NCBI GenBank assembly: GCA_946480445.1
Contig: CAMLJN010000006.1
Coordinates: 123,738 to 187,737 of the forward strand
Length of the DNA stretch: 64,000 bases
Direction of reading: 5' to 3'
From: an uncultured Buttiauxella sp.
GTDB lineage: Bacteria > Pseudomonadota > Gammaproteobacteria > Enterobacterales > Enterobacteriaceae
In this document: positions 56,250-64,000 of the stretch, piece after piece
Layout of the letters: every line of letters starts with the position of its first letter
How positions within the stretch are numbered: position 1 is the stretch's first letter
The notes under the pieces: generated by a model
Databases searched by the model: none
What the model was told of the DNA's origin: nothing
Seen by the model: only the letters and a program-made list of their open reading frames with translations
Translations under genes and position numbers: made by a program

Positions 56250-57809
56250 ATGGCAAACAGAAAGCTGGTTGGCCTGGTCAATGGCGTTTTGATCGTGGCG
56301 GTATTGGTTCCTATTGTACTGAGTATTTACCTGGCGCACCGAAATGCAGAAGCGGCTTTTCGCGCGGAGTTGGGCAGTTTTGCCGGACGCGCGGTAATCC
56401 GGGCTAACCGCGTTGTCGATCAGGCAACGAAAGCGCTTGATGACATTAATGAGTTCCATTATACAAACTGCTCACCTGAACATTTGCAGGCGATGCGCCG
56501 TATTGCGCTTAAATATCGCTATTTAGAAGAAGTGCTCTTCGAGGATAAAGGCTACATTCAGTGCTCCTCGCTGGGAAAACTCAGCGACAGAGAATCCCTC
56601 GGCAAGCCCGACAGCGTTGGGAGCGAAGGCTATGTAGCCTGGTATAACAGCCAAACCGATCTCGGCTTTCAACGGCAGATGTTTTATATCGGCCGACCGC
56701 CGCATATGATTGCCATCGATCCCCAGTCCTTTATTGATGTGATCCCAAGCAACAGCAACCCGATTAACATTGCAATGATCGGTCTGAACAGCGAAAAAAT
56801 TATCGCGAGCAATGAGTTGCTGAAACCTGAAATCTGGCACAGCGCGCTGGTACAAGGTAAGGAAGCCTTTCAGAGTCAGGAGATGGCCTATGTGATTCGC
56901 CGCGACAATAACCTGGGGGTGGCCATGATAGCCTGGGCTCCACTGGGGCCGCTTAACACCTCCTGGTATCATCAACTCTTAATCTGGCTCCCCATCGGCA
57001 TAGCGTTCAGCCTGGCTGCCGGATGGTACATTATGGGACTGCTGCGCAAATTGCAGTCACCCCGCACACGTATTGCCAATGCTTTAAAAAACCGTGATTT
57101 CACGGTGATGTATCAGCCTATTGTGAATTTACAGAACGGTGAAGGCATCGGCGCTGAAGTTCTGCTGCGCTGGAAACAGCCGGACAACACCTGGCTCAGT
57201 CCGGATATTTTTATTCCTTTGGCTGAGGAGGCCGGCCTTATCACGCAAATTACCGAACAGGTGATCGATAAGCTCTTTAGCGAGTTGGGCGACTGGCTGC
57301 ATAACCATCCACATCACCATATTTCGATCAATCTTGCGCCTTGCGATATCCGCAATGTTCACGTGCTCAACTTCATCCGTCCCTACCTGACGCGCTACGG
57401 TATTCAGCCCCAGCAGATAGCCTTCGAGGTAACCGAACGGGGGTTCGCCGATCCAAGGTTGTCAGCCCCTGTCGTGGAGCAGTTTCGTCGCGCCGGGCAC
57501 CCCATCTATATCGACGATTTCGGCACCGGCTACTCGAGCCTCAGCTACCTGCAAAATCTGGCGGTGGATGTACTAAAAATAGACAAGTCCTTTGTCGACG
57601 CGCTGGAGTACCAAAAGGTGATGCCGCACATCATTGAAATGGCGAAAACCTTAGATATCGCGATGGTGGCTGAAGGGATAGAAACAACAGATCAGGCTGC
57701 GTGGCTGCGTGAGCATGGCGTGCAGTATGGACAAGGCTGGCTCTACAGCAAAGCTCTGCCAAAGCAGGCGTTTATTGAGTGGATTGCCCGTAATCACGCC
57801 ATCACCTGA
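56250..57809 (+). CDS. pdeB: c-di-GMP phosphodiesterase PdeB (YlaB) with CSS sensor domain
   Basis: A 519-residue membrane phosphodiesterase. TM1 (about 8-28) and TM2 (about 243-262) enclose a periplasmic CSS-motif domain (IQCSSLG, plus a Cys in YTNCS), a redox-sensitive module. The EAL domain (about 275-515) keeps NLAP, FEVTER, DDFGTGYSS, KIDKSFV and EGIET; the signature itself reads EVL (Glu303-Val-Leu305), with the metal Glu intact. Overall it is clearly the orthologue of E. coli PdeB (516 residues), restoring core gene order. Confidence 0.9.
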   Translation: MANRKLVGLVNGVLIVAVLVPIVLSIYLAHRNAEAAFRAELGSFAGRAVIRANRVVDQATKALDDINEFHYTNCSPEHLQAMRRIALKYRYLEEVLFEDKGYIQCSSLGKLSDRESLGKPDSVGSEGYVAWYNSQTDLGFQRQMFYIGRPPHMIAIDPQSFIDVIPSNSNPINIAMIGLNSEKIIASNELLKPEIWHSALVQGKEAFQSQEMAYVIRRDNNLGVAMIAWAPLGPLNTSWYHQLLIWLPIGIAFSLAAGWYIMGLLRKLQSPRTRIANALKNRDFTVMYQPIVNLQNGEGIGAEVLLRWKQPDNTWLSPDIFIPLAEEAGLITQITEQVIDKLFSELGDWLHNHPHHHISINLAPCDIRNVHVLNFIRPYLTRYGIQPQQIAFEVTERGFADPRLSAPVVEQFRRAGHPIYIDDFGTGYSSLSYLQNLAVDVLKIDKSFVDALEYQKVMPHIIEMAKTLDIAMVAEGIETTDQAAWLREHGVQYGQGWLYSKALPKQAFIEWIARNHAIT

Positions 57810-57812
57810 TCA

Positions 57813-57887
57813 TTTACGCAGCAGCGGCCACGGGGATTTATTGTCAGCGAGGTACATATGGAGCTGGCGTTTGGGCTGCTGCGTAAA
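57813..57887. repeat. 13-bp inverted repeat downstream of pdeB
   Basis: TTTACGCAGCAGC (57813-57825) and GCTGCTGCGTAAA (57875-57887) are perfect reverse complements 49 bases apart. The second arm lies in a short frame reading FGLLRKLQI, similar to a piece of PdeB (MGLLRKLQ). A local duplication scar is possible. Confidence 0.5.
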
Positions 57888-57948
57888 CTGCAAATTTAGC
57901 CCCGAGCTAATGTCTCCCCTCACCCTTTTGATGAGGGGACATGCGCTT

Positions 57949-58302
57949 TCACTCGTCCAACAAGGGTATAAATCCGCCGTAGATCATTCTCTTACCGTCA
58001 AATGGCATCGACTCGCCAAATTCTTTCATTCGCGGATCTGACATCAGCTTCGCATTCGCCGCATCCCGTACTTCTTTGGAAGGGTATTCAATCCAGCTAA
58101 AAACAACTTCTTCATTTTCTTCAGCTTTTACTGCCATTCGGAAATCCGTCAGCTTACCGTCTGGCACATCCTCAGCCCAGCACTCTACAATGCGCAGTGC
58201 GCCGAACTCCTTAAATAGGGGGGCCGCTTTTGACGCCATCTGCCTGTAGGCCTCTTTATTGGCAGCGGGAACCGCCACGACAAAACCATCGACATAATTC
58301 AT
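57949..58302 (-). CDS. ybaA: DUF1428 protein YbaA
   Basis: A 117-residue protein nearly identical to E. coli YbaA (MNYVDGFVVAVP..., AEENEEVVFSWIEYPSKEVRD, FDGKRMIYGGF). It has a ferredoxin-like alpha/beta-barrel dimer fold; the function is unknown. ATG 58302 has GGAG 8 bases upstream. Its position between pdeB and ffs is conserved. Confidence 0.93.
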   Translation of the reverse strand: MNYVDGFVVAVPAANKEAYRQMASKAAPLFKEFGALRIVECWAEDVPDGKLTDFRMAVKAEENEEVVFSWIEYPSKEVRDAANAKLMSDPRMKEFGESMPFDGKRMIYGGFIPLLDE

Positions 58303-58397
58303 TGTTAATCTCCACTGGTGGCAAGCACGGGCAGGTAGTTTCAACCCGTGATGATTACGTCAGATAATTGTAGTGGCAAACGCTGGAGGCTGCCTGC

Positions 58398-59219
58398 TCA
58401 GAGTTTGAGCAACATTTCATATTGCATTACGGGGTCCTGGCTGTAGCCGGAACCGAGAAACAGCGGCGCAATCGGCTCCGGTACCGAACAGGCGGTACAG
58501 AGTCCTGGAAAGCGTTCCTGTAACAAAGCCAGCAGTTTTTTTGCCTGCCCTTTTCCACGCGCCGCAGGCTCGACATACAGCATTCGCAGCTTTGGCTGCT
58601 GCGCGTGCGGGATAACCATCGCCCAGGCTGCATCATTAAGCACCCAGGCCTTACCCGGCAATTTATAGAGCGTTTCCGGCGCACTCAGCCAGGGTAATCT
58701 CAAGTGGTCATCCGTCATCATCTTCTTCGCCATGACCAGCGGATCGACTTCCAGCAGGTCGTCAGACGGGAGGAAGGGGGTGGAATTCGTGGCGTGAAAT
58801 GCAGCCAGCGTTTGCTGGCGAACAAATCCCATGCGTTGATAAAGCGCTACGCCGCTGTCGTTACCGGCAATCACTTCCAGCCACATTTGCCGATCGCCAC
58901 GCCCGCGCGCCTCGTCGATAAGCTGTTGAATAAAGCGTTTTCCATATCCCTGTCCCCGCAGCTCGGGGCGAATGGCAAAGGCCGCAAGACGGCTGGTCTG
59001 CCCGCGGCGGGCTATCACCGCCAGCGCTTTTGGTTCACCGTCCTGCTGCCAGACTTTACTGCCTCCGAGAGTGATATCTTCAGCGCTAAACCGTGTGGCA
59101 AAAGCCTCACCATCAATGGTGAAAGGCACCAGATAACCTTCAAAGCAGTGCGTCAGGATCCGCGCCAGCTGGTGGCTGTTCCAGTTGGTCGCATCCTGGC
59201 AAATGACAGGGTTATGCAT
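58398..59219 (-). CDS. tandem GNAT N-acetyltransferase
   Basis: A 273-residue protein with two GNAT domains. The first (residues 1-145) has the acetyl-CoA loop RPELRGQGYGKR; the second (about 155-272) has a degenerate loop ARGKGQAKK. The substrate is unknown. ATG 59219 is preferred over the adjoining ATG 59222 because GGAGG lies 5 bases before it. It sits between ybaA and a membrane-protein gene on the same strand, with 95- and 55-base gaps, and looks like an accessory insertion. Confidence 0.82.
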   Translation of the reverse strand: MHNPVICQDATNWNSHQLARILTHCFEGYLVPFTIDGEAFATRFSAEDITLGGSKVWQQDGEPKALAVIARRGQTSRLAAFAIRPELRGQGYGKRFIQQLIDEARGRGDRQMWLEVIAGNDSGVALYQRMGFVRQQTLAAFHATNSTPFLPSDDLLEVDPLVMAKKMMTDDHLRLPWLSAPETLYKLPGKAWVLNDAAWAMVIPHAQQPKLRMLYVEPAARGKGQAKKLLALLQERFPGLCTACSVPEPIAPLFLGSGYSQDPVMQYEMLLKL

Positions 59220-59274
59220 CATTACCTCCGTGTCAGAAAATGTGCTTTCAAAAGGTTAAAGCATAGCCTGCACG

Positions 59275-59892
59275 TCAGGGTAATACTGCAGGTTCCACCA
59301 ATGTTTTTTTACGCTGTGCGGTAACCCGAAACCACGGCAGACAAAGCTGAATTAACGGGCCGATGGCCAGGGCATACAATACGGTGCCGACCCCCAGAGT
59401 CCCCCCCATCATCCAGCCTGCTAAAAGTACGGTCAGCTCTATCGCAGTGCGCACGCTGCGAACCGACCAGCCGGTGCGGGCATGAATACCGGTCATTAAA
59501 CCATCCCGGGGGCCGGAGCCAAATCCGGCGCCAATATACATCCCTGTCGCCAGCGCATTAACCACAACGGCGGACAGCAGAAGGATGCTACGGGCGACCA
59601 GCGATTCCAGCGGCGGCATCAGCGCCAGCGCGGCATCTGCTGCCAACCCAAGCACAATAACGTTGCTCACCGTTCCCAGCCCCGGCCGCTGGCGCAGCGG
59701 GATCCACAGCAGGAGCACGAGCACGCCAACCAGGATCATTACCATGCCTATGTTCAGGGAAAAGATCTTTGCCACACCGAGGTGAAAGACATTCCACGGA
59801 TCGGCTCCCAGATCGGCGCGCACAAACATTGCCGTAGAAACACCGTAAAGGACCAGACCGATATAAAGCTGTATTAATCGACGCGCCATCAT
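59275..59892 (-). CDS. YczE/YitT-like membrane protein
   Basis: A 205-residue integral membrane protein with five hydrophobic stretches. The motif YGVSTAMFVRADLGADPWNVFHLG and the later GSGPRDGLMTGIH are typical of the YczE family, whose function is unknown but whose genes usually neighbour a MocR-type regulator, as here. ATG 59892 has GGAGG 8 bases upstream. The shared 85-base promoter region with the divergent MocR gene carries repeated TGGAC boxes. Confidence 0.83.
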   Translation of the reverse strand: MMARRLIQLYIGLVLYGVSTAMFVRADLGADPWNVFHLGVAKIFSLNIGMVMILVGVLVLLLWIPLRQRPGLGTVSNVIVLGLAADAALALMPPLESLVARSILLLSAVVVNALATGMYIGAGFGSGPRDGLMTGIHARTGWSVRSVRTAIELTVLLAGWMMGGTLGVGTVLYALAIGPLIQLCLPWFRVTAQRKKTLVEPAVLP

Positions 59893-59935
59893 TTGTTTAC
59901 CCTCCAGACTCTTATCACTGGATTTTTATTCAAAA

Positions 59936-59976
59936 TGGACTGAATATTAAGGTCCAGTTATTGAAAAGTGGACTGA
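59936..59976. promoter_or_regulatory. repeated TGGACTGA boxes between yczE-like and MocR genes
   Basis: TGGACTGA occurs at 59936-59943 and 59969-59976, with an inverted GTCCA at 59952-59956 between them. Direct repeats plus an inverted copy are typical of MocR-type operators; the last box overlaps the MocR start region. Confidence 0.6.
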
Positions 59977-59977
59977 C

Positions 59978-61408
59978 ATGGCACAGCGCAGAACGGGTAC
60001 GGCCTCGTTGCTCAAACTGCTGGGGCAGTGGCATCAGGATCTCCCGCGAACTCCAGTTTATCGCCAGCTGGCAGATGGTTTACGTCTGCTGATTCTGGAC
60101 GGCAGGCTACCGCTGGAAAGCAGGCTTCCCGGAGAACGCGAGCTGGCTTCGGCACTCGGCTTAAGCAGAACTACCGTGGCCACGGCGCTGGCGCAGCTAC
60201 GCGACGAGGGCTACCTTCTGAGCCGACACGGCTCCGGATCCATAGCCGTTCTTCCTGAAGGAACAGGCCCGGTTTCAGCGCTTCCGGGCTTTACGCCGGT
60301 CCTCGATCTTTCCACCGCCGCTTTATCCGCAGGCCCCGAAATTCACCGGGCGTATACCCATGCCCTGATGGCGCTGCCAGAGCATTTAAATTCAACAGGC
60401 TACGACCAGCATGGCCTGCCCGAGCTTCGGGAAGTCATTGCCCGGCGCTATGTCGAGCGCGGATTACCGACAAGCGCGGAGCAGATTATGGTGGTAAACG
60501 GCGCGGTAAGCGGGTTTGGCCTGATCTTACGACTCCTGACCGGACCGGGAGACAGAGTCGTTATCGATCATCCCACTTACCCGATGGCGCTTGCGGCCAT
60601 TAAAGGTGCATCCTGCCGCCCGGTTGCCGTGAGCCTGCCAGAGACCGGCTGGGATACCGATGGACTAAGCGCCACCATCGCACAAACCTCACCCCGTCTG
60701 GCCTATCTGCTCCCTGATTTCCACAATCCTACCGGCCGCTGTATGGATGCCAGAACGCGCGCAACCGTGGCAGAAATCGCCGCCCGAACGCACACCGCGA
60801 TTGTGGTGGACGAAACTATGGTAGACCTGTGGTTTGACGCCCCTGCCCCTGCGCCTCTGGCTGCTTATGACAGGGCCGATAAAATCATTACGCTGGGTTC
60901 CGCCGGGAAAAGCTTCTGGGGTGGGCTGCGGCTCGGCTGGATCCGCGCATCCTCGCGAACAATTGCTTCTTTAATCCAGGTGCGAGGCGCGATGGATTTA
61001 GGCACGCCAGTGCTTGAACAACTTGCGGCAATATCTCTCTTTAAGGAAGCAGACACTTTTTTGCCCGAACGACGCGCTATATTACGCCAGCGCCGCGATG
61101 CCTGCGGAGAAGCCATTAAAGAATTATTCCCCGACTGGCGTATAACGCAGGCCGAAGGTGGCCTTTCATGGTGGGTGGAGCTGCCTAAACCGCTGGCCAG
61201 CGCATTCGCTGCCGGTGCGGAAGCTATCGGGATTCGCATTGGTGCAGGCCCGCGTTTCGGTACGGAAGGGAGTTTCGAACGCTATCTGCGCCTCCCCTTT
61301 TCGCTGGAATCAACGGCAATGCGCAGCGCGCTTGAACGTCTGCAGCCTTTGTGGCAACACCTTGCACAAACAGGAAACGTTTCTGTCAGGGGCGGCGCAG
61401 TGGTTTAA
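59978..61408 (+). CDS. MocR-type PLP-dependent transcription regulator
   Basis: A 476-residue chimera: an N-terminal GntR winged helix (residues 20-95, LPGERELASALGLSRTTVATAL) and a C-terminal fold-type-I aminotransferase-like domain (about 110-460). The PLP lysine lies in LGSAGKSFWGGLRLGW; the aspartate/Asn motifs DFHNPTGR and VVDETMVDLWF are intact. It probably regulates the divergent YczE-like gene and itself through the TGGAC boxes. ATG 59978 overlaps the second box. Confidence 0.9.
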   Translation: MAQRRTGTASLLKLLGQWHQDLPRTPVYRQLADGLRLLILDGRLPLESRLPGERELASALGLSRTTVATALAQLRDEGYLLSRHGSGSIAVLPEGTGPVSALPGFTPVLDLSTAALSAGPEIHRAYTHALMALPEHLNSTGYDQHGLPELREVIARRYVERGLPTSAEQIMVVNGAVSGFGLILRLLTGPGDRVVIDHPTYPMALAAIKGASCRPVAVSLPETGWDTDGLSATIAQTSPRLAYLLPDFHNPTGRCMDARTRATVAEIAARTHTAIVVDETMVDLWFDAPAPAPLAAYDRADKIITLGSAGKSFWGGLRLGWIRASSRTIASLIQVRGAMDLGTPVLEQLAAISLFKEADTFLPERRAILRQRRDACGEAIKELFPDWRITQAEGGLSWWVELPKPLASAFAAGAEAIGIRIGAGPRFGTEGSFERYLRLPFSLESTAMRSALERLQPLWQHLAQTGNVSVRGGAVV

Positions 61409-61467
61409 GTACATCAGCAGGAAAGTATTGGACAGCAAAGGGAAAGAGACGTTGGGGAGGCAGAATT

Positions 61468-61581
61468 GGGTGGGGGCCCTGCCAGCTACATCCCGGCACA
61501 CACGTCACCTGCTGCGGCTGCTTCCTTCCGGATCTGACCGAGTTCACAAGTTAGTGTTGCGGGAGAACCAACAGGGCCCCC
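61468..61581 (-). ncRNA. ffs: 4.5S RNA of the signal recognition particle
   Basis: Read on the minus strand the RNA starts GGGGGCCCTGTTGGTTCTCC and ends GGGCCCCCACCC. It has the universal apical loop GTCAGATCCGGAAGGAAGCA with the GGAA tetraloop that binds Ffh. The predicted length is 114 nt, as in E. coli. The long stem pairs throughout, with changes in the middle relative to E. coli. It lies between the MocR gene and atl, the conserved site. Confidence 0.97.
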
Positions 61582-61745
61582 ATTGAGAGCGTTAGTTACC
61601 TAACGCGCTGGCGCATTATCCATGTTGACCCTGGTAATTGCAAGCCGCTGGCGGTCAGGTGTTGTTTTCTTGCGCAACCGCTGTTTTTCTTTTCTCCGGG
61701 CATTACGAAGATTATGCTTAGCCATGCCGTTTTAAGGAGTTCGCT

Positions 61746-62057
61746 ATGGATAATCACGATTCATTCCCGCAGCGCGTTTACCAGATTTTAGCGGCCATAC
61801 CCGAAGGCCATGTCACGACCTACGGCGATGTTGCTTTGCTAGCGGGCTCACCCCGTGCGGCTCGTCAGGTGGGCGGCGTGTTAAAACGTCTGCCGGAAGG
61901 CAGCCGGCTTCCCTGGCACCGAGTGGTGAATCGTCACGGCGTGATTTCTCTGACCGGCCCTGATTTGCAACGTCAGCGCGAGGCGCTGTTATCTGAAGGG
62001 ATTATGGTTTCCGGCGACGGGCATATTGATATGCAGCGTTACCGCTGGAACTATTAA
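61746..62057 (+). CDS. atl: alkyltransferase-like protein Atl (YbaZ)
   Basis: Atl binds O6-alkylguanine and passes it to nucleotide excision repair. The 103-residue protein resembles the DNA-binding half of O6-methylguanine transferases, but the active-site PCHR is PWHRVV, so it has no transferase activity. VTTYGDVALLAGSPRAARQVGGVL is the helix-turn-helix. ATG 61746 has AAGGAG 6 bases upstream. It is the last gene that keeps the E. coli 10-min order. Confidence 0.95.
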   Translation: MDNHDSFPQRVYQILAAIPEGHVTTYGDVALLAGSPRAARQVGGVLKRLPEGSRLPWHRVVNRHGVISLTGPDLQRQREALLSEGIMVSGDGHIDMQRYRWNY

Positions 62058-62102
62058 AAGCGCCGCCGCAGAGGCAATGTCGGTTTAAAGGGGAAAAAGA
62101 AG

Positions 62103-62426
62103 ATGCAACGGCTACTTTTACCTGCGATTTTTCTATTAAGCGGCTGCAGTCATATGGCTCAGGACTCCTGGCATGGCCAGGATAAAGCTCAGCACTTTAT
62201 GGCATCGGCTATGTTGGCAGCAGCGGGAAATGAGTATGGGCAACATCAGGGCTGGAGCAAGGCACGCAGCGCAAACTTTGGGCTGCTCTTTTCCGTAAGC
62301 CTGGGCGCCTCGAAAGAGCTGTGGGACAGCCGCGCGGCTGGAAGCGGCTGGAGCTGGAAAGACTTCGCCTGGGATCTAGCCGGTGCTGCCACCGGCTACG
62401 GAGTCTGGCAACTCGCCGAGCACTAG
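62103..62426 (+). CDS. yfiM: YfiM-family lipoprotein
   Basis: A 107-residue lipoprotein with signal ending LLSGC (Cys15), followed by the YfiM core [20 protein letters not shown] and [24 protein letters not shown]. It matches E. coli YfiM; the function is unknown. AAGGGG lies upstream of ATG 62103. In E. coli, yfiM sits beside kgtP near rrnG, as here, but atl is then far away. Its stop overlaps the convergent kgtP stop by 3 bases. Confidence 0.92.
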   Translation: MQRLLLPAIFLLSGCSHMAQDSWHGQDKAQHFMASAMLAAAGNEYGQHQGWSKARSANFGLLFSVSLGASKELWDSRAAGSGWSWKDFAWDLAGAATGYGVWQLAEH

Positions 62427-63727
62427 AGCTTGATCCCTTTCCCTTTCCGGTGCAGCAGTAAAGAGACAAGAAATGCCATGGCACCCATCCCGGAGACGTA
62501 CCAGAAAAATGCGGTCTCGATCCCCATAGATTTCAGCGAAAGCGCCACATATTCTGCCGATCCACCAAACAGCGCGTTCGCCACGGCATAAGAAAGCCCT
62601 ACCCCCAGAGCACGCACCTCGGGCGGGAACATTTCTGCTTTCAGAATCCCGCTTATCGAGGTGTAAAAGCTCACAATTAACATCGCCAGCATGACCAGGC
62701 CAAATGCCGCGTAAGGTGAACTTACATTTTGCAGAGCCGTCAGGATGGGGACCGTCATAATGGCCGCGAGGCTACCAAAGCACAGCATCGAATTCCGACG
62801 ACCAATTTTATCTGACAGCGCGCCGAAAAATGGCTGTACCAGCATAAAAATAAACAGGGCGAAGGTCATTAATGCGCTGGCAACGTTGGCATGCATGCCG
62901 GTGGTGTTCACCAGATATTTCTGCATATAGGTGGTGAAAGTATAGAAACTTAACGACCCGCCGGCGGTGAAGCCAAGCACCATAATAAAAGCCCGTCGAT
63001 TTTTCCAAAGTCCGCCTAGCGTACCGGCATCTTTGTGTTCCCTTGTAGCCTTATCCGATGTCTCAGCCAGAGAACGTCGCAGGTAAAGAGCCACCACGGC
63101 CAGAACAGCCCCCAGCGCAAATGGTATCCTCCAGCCCCAGCTACGCAGCTCATCGTCGCTTAAAACCTGTTGCAGCACCACCACAACCAGCAGTGCAAGA
63201 AGCTGCCCACCAATTAAGGTAACGTACTGAAAAGAAGCATAAAATCCTTTCCTGCCCTCCACTGCCACCTCGCTCATGTAGGTGGCACTTGTGCCGTATT
63301 CGCCCCCCACGGACAGCCCCTGGAACAAACGAGCCAGCAAGAGCAGCGCGGGGGCCCAGGTCCCGATCACGGCATATCCAGGCAGGCAAGCGATAACCAG
63401 CGAGCCAAAACACATCATGCAAACGGAGATAAGCATGGATGATTTACGTCCGTGCTTATCCGCAATATAACCGAACAGCCAGCCGCCAATCGGACGCATC
63501 AAAAAGCCCGCGGCAAAGACACCTGCGGTCTGAAGAAGCTGGGTTGTTGTATTCCCCGAGGGGAAAAAGATATGCGCAAAATAGAGCGAGCAGAACGAAT
63601 AGACGTAAAAATCAAACCATTCGACAAGGTTACCTGATGATGCTCCTACAATTGCCCAGATACGTCGACGGGTATCCGTAGCGGTAAGAGCAGCTTTATC
63701 TTCATGTGTTGTTGCTGCTTCTGTCAT
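62423..63727 (-). CDS. kgtP: alpha-ketoglutarate:H+ symporter KgtP
   Basis: KgtP imports 2-oxoglutarate. The 434-residue MFS (metabolite:H+ symporter) protein matches E. coli KgtP (432) throughout: [25 protein letters not shown], the motif A loop [25 protein letters not shown] and a C-terminus [11 protein letters not shown]. Twelve helices are expected. It is convergent with yfiM and lies downstream of rrn terminators on the same strand, the E. coli rrnG arrangement. Confidence 0.95.
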   Translation of the reverse strand: MTEAATTHEDKAALTATDTRRRIWAIVGASSGNLVEWFDFYVYSFCSLYFAHIFFPSGNTTTQLLQTAGVFAAGFLMRPIGGWLFGYIADKHGRKSSMLISVCMMCFGSLVIACLPGYAVIGTWAPALLLLARLFQGLSVGGEYGTSATYMSEVAVEGRKGFYASFQYVTLIGGQLLALLVVVVLQQVLSDDELRSWGWRIPFALGAVLAVVALYLRRSLAETSDKATREHKDAGTLGGLWKNRRAFIMVLGFTAGGSLSFYTFTTYMQKYLVNTTGMHANVASALMTFALFIFMLVQPFFGALSDKIGRRNSMLCFGSLAAIMTVPILTALQNVSSPYAAFGLVMLAMLIVSFYTSISGILKAEMFPPEVRALGVGLSYAVANALFGGSAEYVALSLKSMGIETAFFWYVSGMGAMAFLVSLLLHRKGKGIKL

Positions 63728-63886
63728 TTTTTAAGCTCCTGTCTTCCTGAAAAGGGCGCAAAGCCCGGAATACAGTAAAGCAGGTGACAAAAAAATGTTA
63801 TGGAAAGCAGTCAATTTCTTAACCATAAGGTTAAAATTTGTGAGCTTGCTATGTATTTAATAAAAAAATCATGTTTTGCAGACGGC

Positions 63887-63915
63887 AAAAAGCCCTGCAC
63901 ACTGTGCAGGGCTTT
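63887..63915 (-). terminator. second terminator behind the rrn operon
   Basis: AAAGCCCTGCACA and TGTGCAGGGCTTT form a long perfect stem; on the minus strand it is followed by five T. It lies 76 bases beyond the 5S end in the direction of transcription. Confidence 0.85.
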
Positions 63916-63950
63916 GTCTGAAAAGGCGTTCTGAGCCAAATAGAGAAAAC

Positions 63951-63980
63951 AAAAAGGCCACCTGTTAAGGTGGCCTTTTT
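63951..63980 (-). terminator. first terminator of the rrn operon
   Basis: AAAAAGGCCACCT and AGGTGGCCTTTTT form a 13-bp stem with a 4-base loop, with T-rich sequence after it on the minus strand. It lies 10 bases past the 5S rRNA 3' end, as in other rrn operons. Confidence 0.85.
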
Positions 63981-63990
63981 GTTTTATTTG

Positions 63991-64000
63991 AAGCCTGGCA
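63991..64000 (-). rRNA. rrf: 3' end of a 5S rRNA gene (partial)
   Basis: Read on the minus strand the window ends TGCCAGGCTT then CAAATAAAAC and a terminator. TGCCAGGC is the 3' end of enterobacterial 5S rRNA, and CAAATAAAAC follows E. coli 5S genes before T1. Only ten bases are in view; the neighbouring terminators and kgtP support the call. Confidence 0.75.

Overview
The window is chromosomal DNA of a member of the Enterobacteriaceae (Enterobacter/Cedecea-like; I cannot fix the genus by reading). Most of it follows the E. coli 10-11 min gene order: ybbP-ybbA-tesA-ybbO-ybbN-qmcA-ybbJ-cueR-copA-ybaP-chiX-ybaK-ushA-fsr-ybaL-gsk-hemH-adk-htpG-recR-ybaB-dnaX-apt-ybaN-priC-ybaM-mscK-acrR-acrAB-tomB-hha-maa-ylaC-pdeB-ybaA-ffs-atl. 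Gene lengths and key residues match the E. coli proteins as I know them. Three RNA genes are recognisable: the ChiX small RNA (minus, 14731-14814), 4.5S SRP RNA (minus, 61468-61581) and the last bases of a 5S rRNA at the right edge (minus, 63991-64000).

Layout. 1-2000: the 3' end of a PhzF-family gene and an outer-membrane porin. 2-9.4 kb: ABC exporter ybbAP, thioesterase tesA, short-chain dehydrogenase ybbO, chaperedoxin ybbN, the SPFH/NfeD pair qmcA-ybbJ and the copper sensor cueR. 9.5-12.5 kb: a TM2 protein and copA, with a CueR box and a CopA(Z) frameshift site; glsA and ybaT, found here in E. coli, are absent. 12.5-13.9 kb: an A+T-rich island with an IS3-type remnant and a putative effector-like protein where E. 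coli has ybaQ. 14-23.7 kb: ybaP, chiX, ybaK, ushA, fsr, ybaL, gsk, hemH, adk (aes is missing). 23.7-25.6 kb: an inserted module (DUF2975 membrane protein, XRE regulator, lipoprotein, small exported protein). 25.8-35 kb: htpG with a sigma-32 promoter, recR, ybaB, dnaX with its frameshift signal, apt, ybaN, priC, ybaM; a pirin/LysR pair splits recR from ybaB. 35-43.7 kb: mscK and acrR/acrAB with an intact AcrR operator. 44-46.3 kb: tomB-hha, maa, ylaC.

46.3-56.2 kb is accessory DNA between ylaC and pdeB. It holds the alternative ribosomal proteins L36/L31 under a probable Zur site; a chemoreceptor behind a probable sigma-28 promoter; an operon of a cysteine-rich leader ORF, an isopenicillin-N-synthase-like oxygenase and a methionine-type ABC importer whose ATPase gene is frameshifted in a run of seven G; and a sugar-acid cluster (PTS EIIBC, RspA-type dehydratase, GntR/UTRA regulator). 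56-62 kb returns to the core (pdeB, ybaA, ffs, atl) with a GNAT gene and a divergent YczE/MocR pair.

After atl the E. coli order breaks: the last 2 kb (yfiM, kgtP, rrn terminators, 5S rRNA end) correspond to the E. coli rrnG neighbourhood near 58 min, so a rearrangement junction lies at about 62058-62102. The strongest leads for something undescribed are the cysteine-leader/oxygenase/ABC operon, the A+T-rich protein beside copA, and the DUF2975-XRE-lipoprotein module between adk and htpG.
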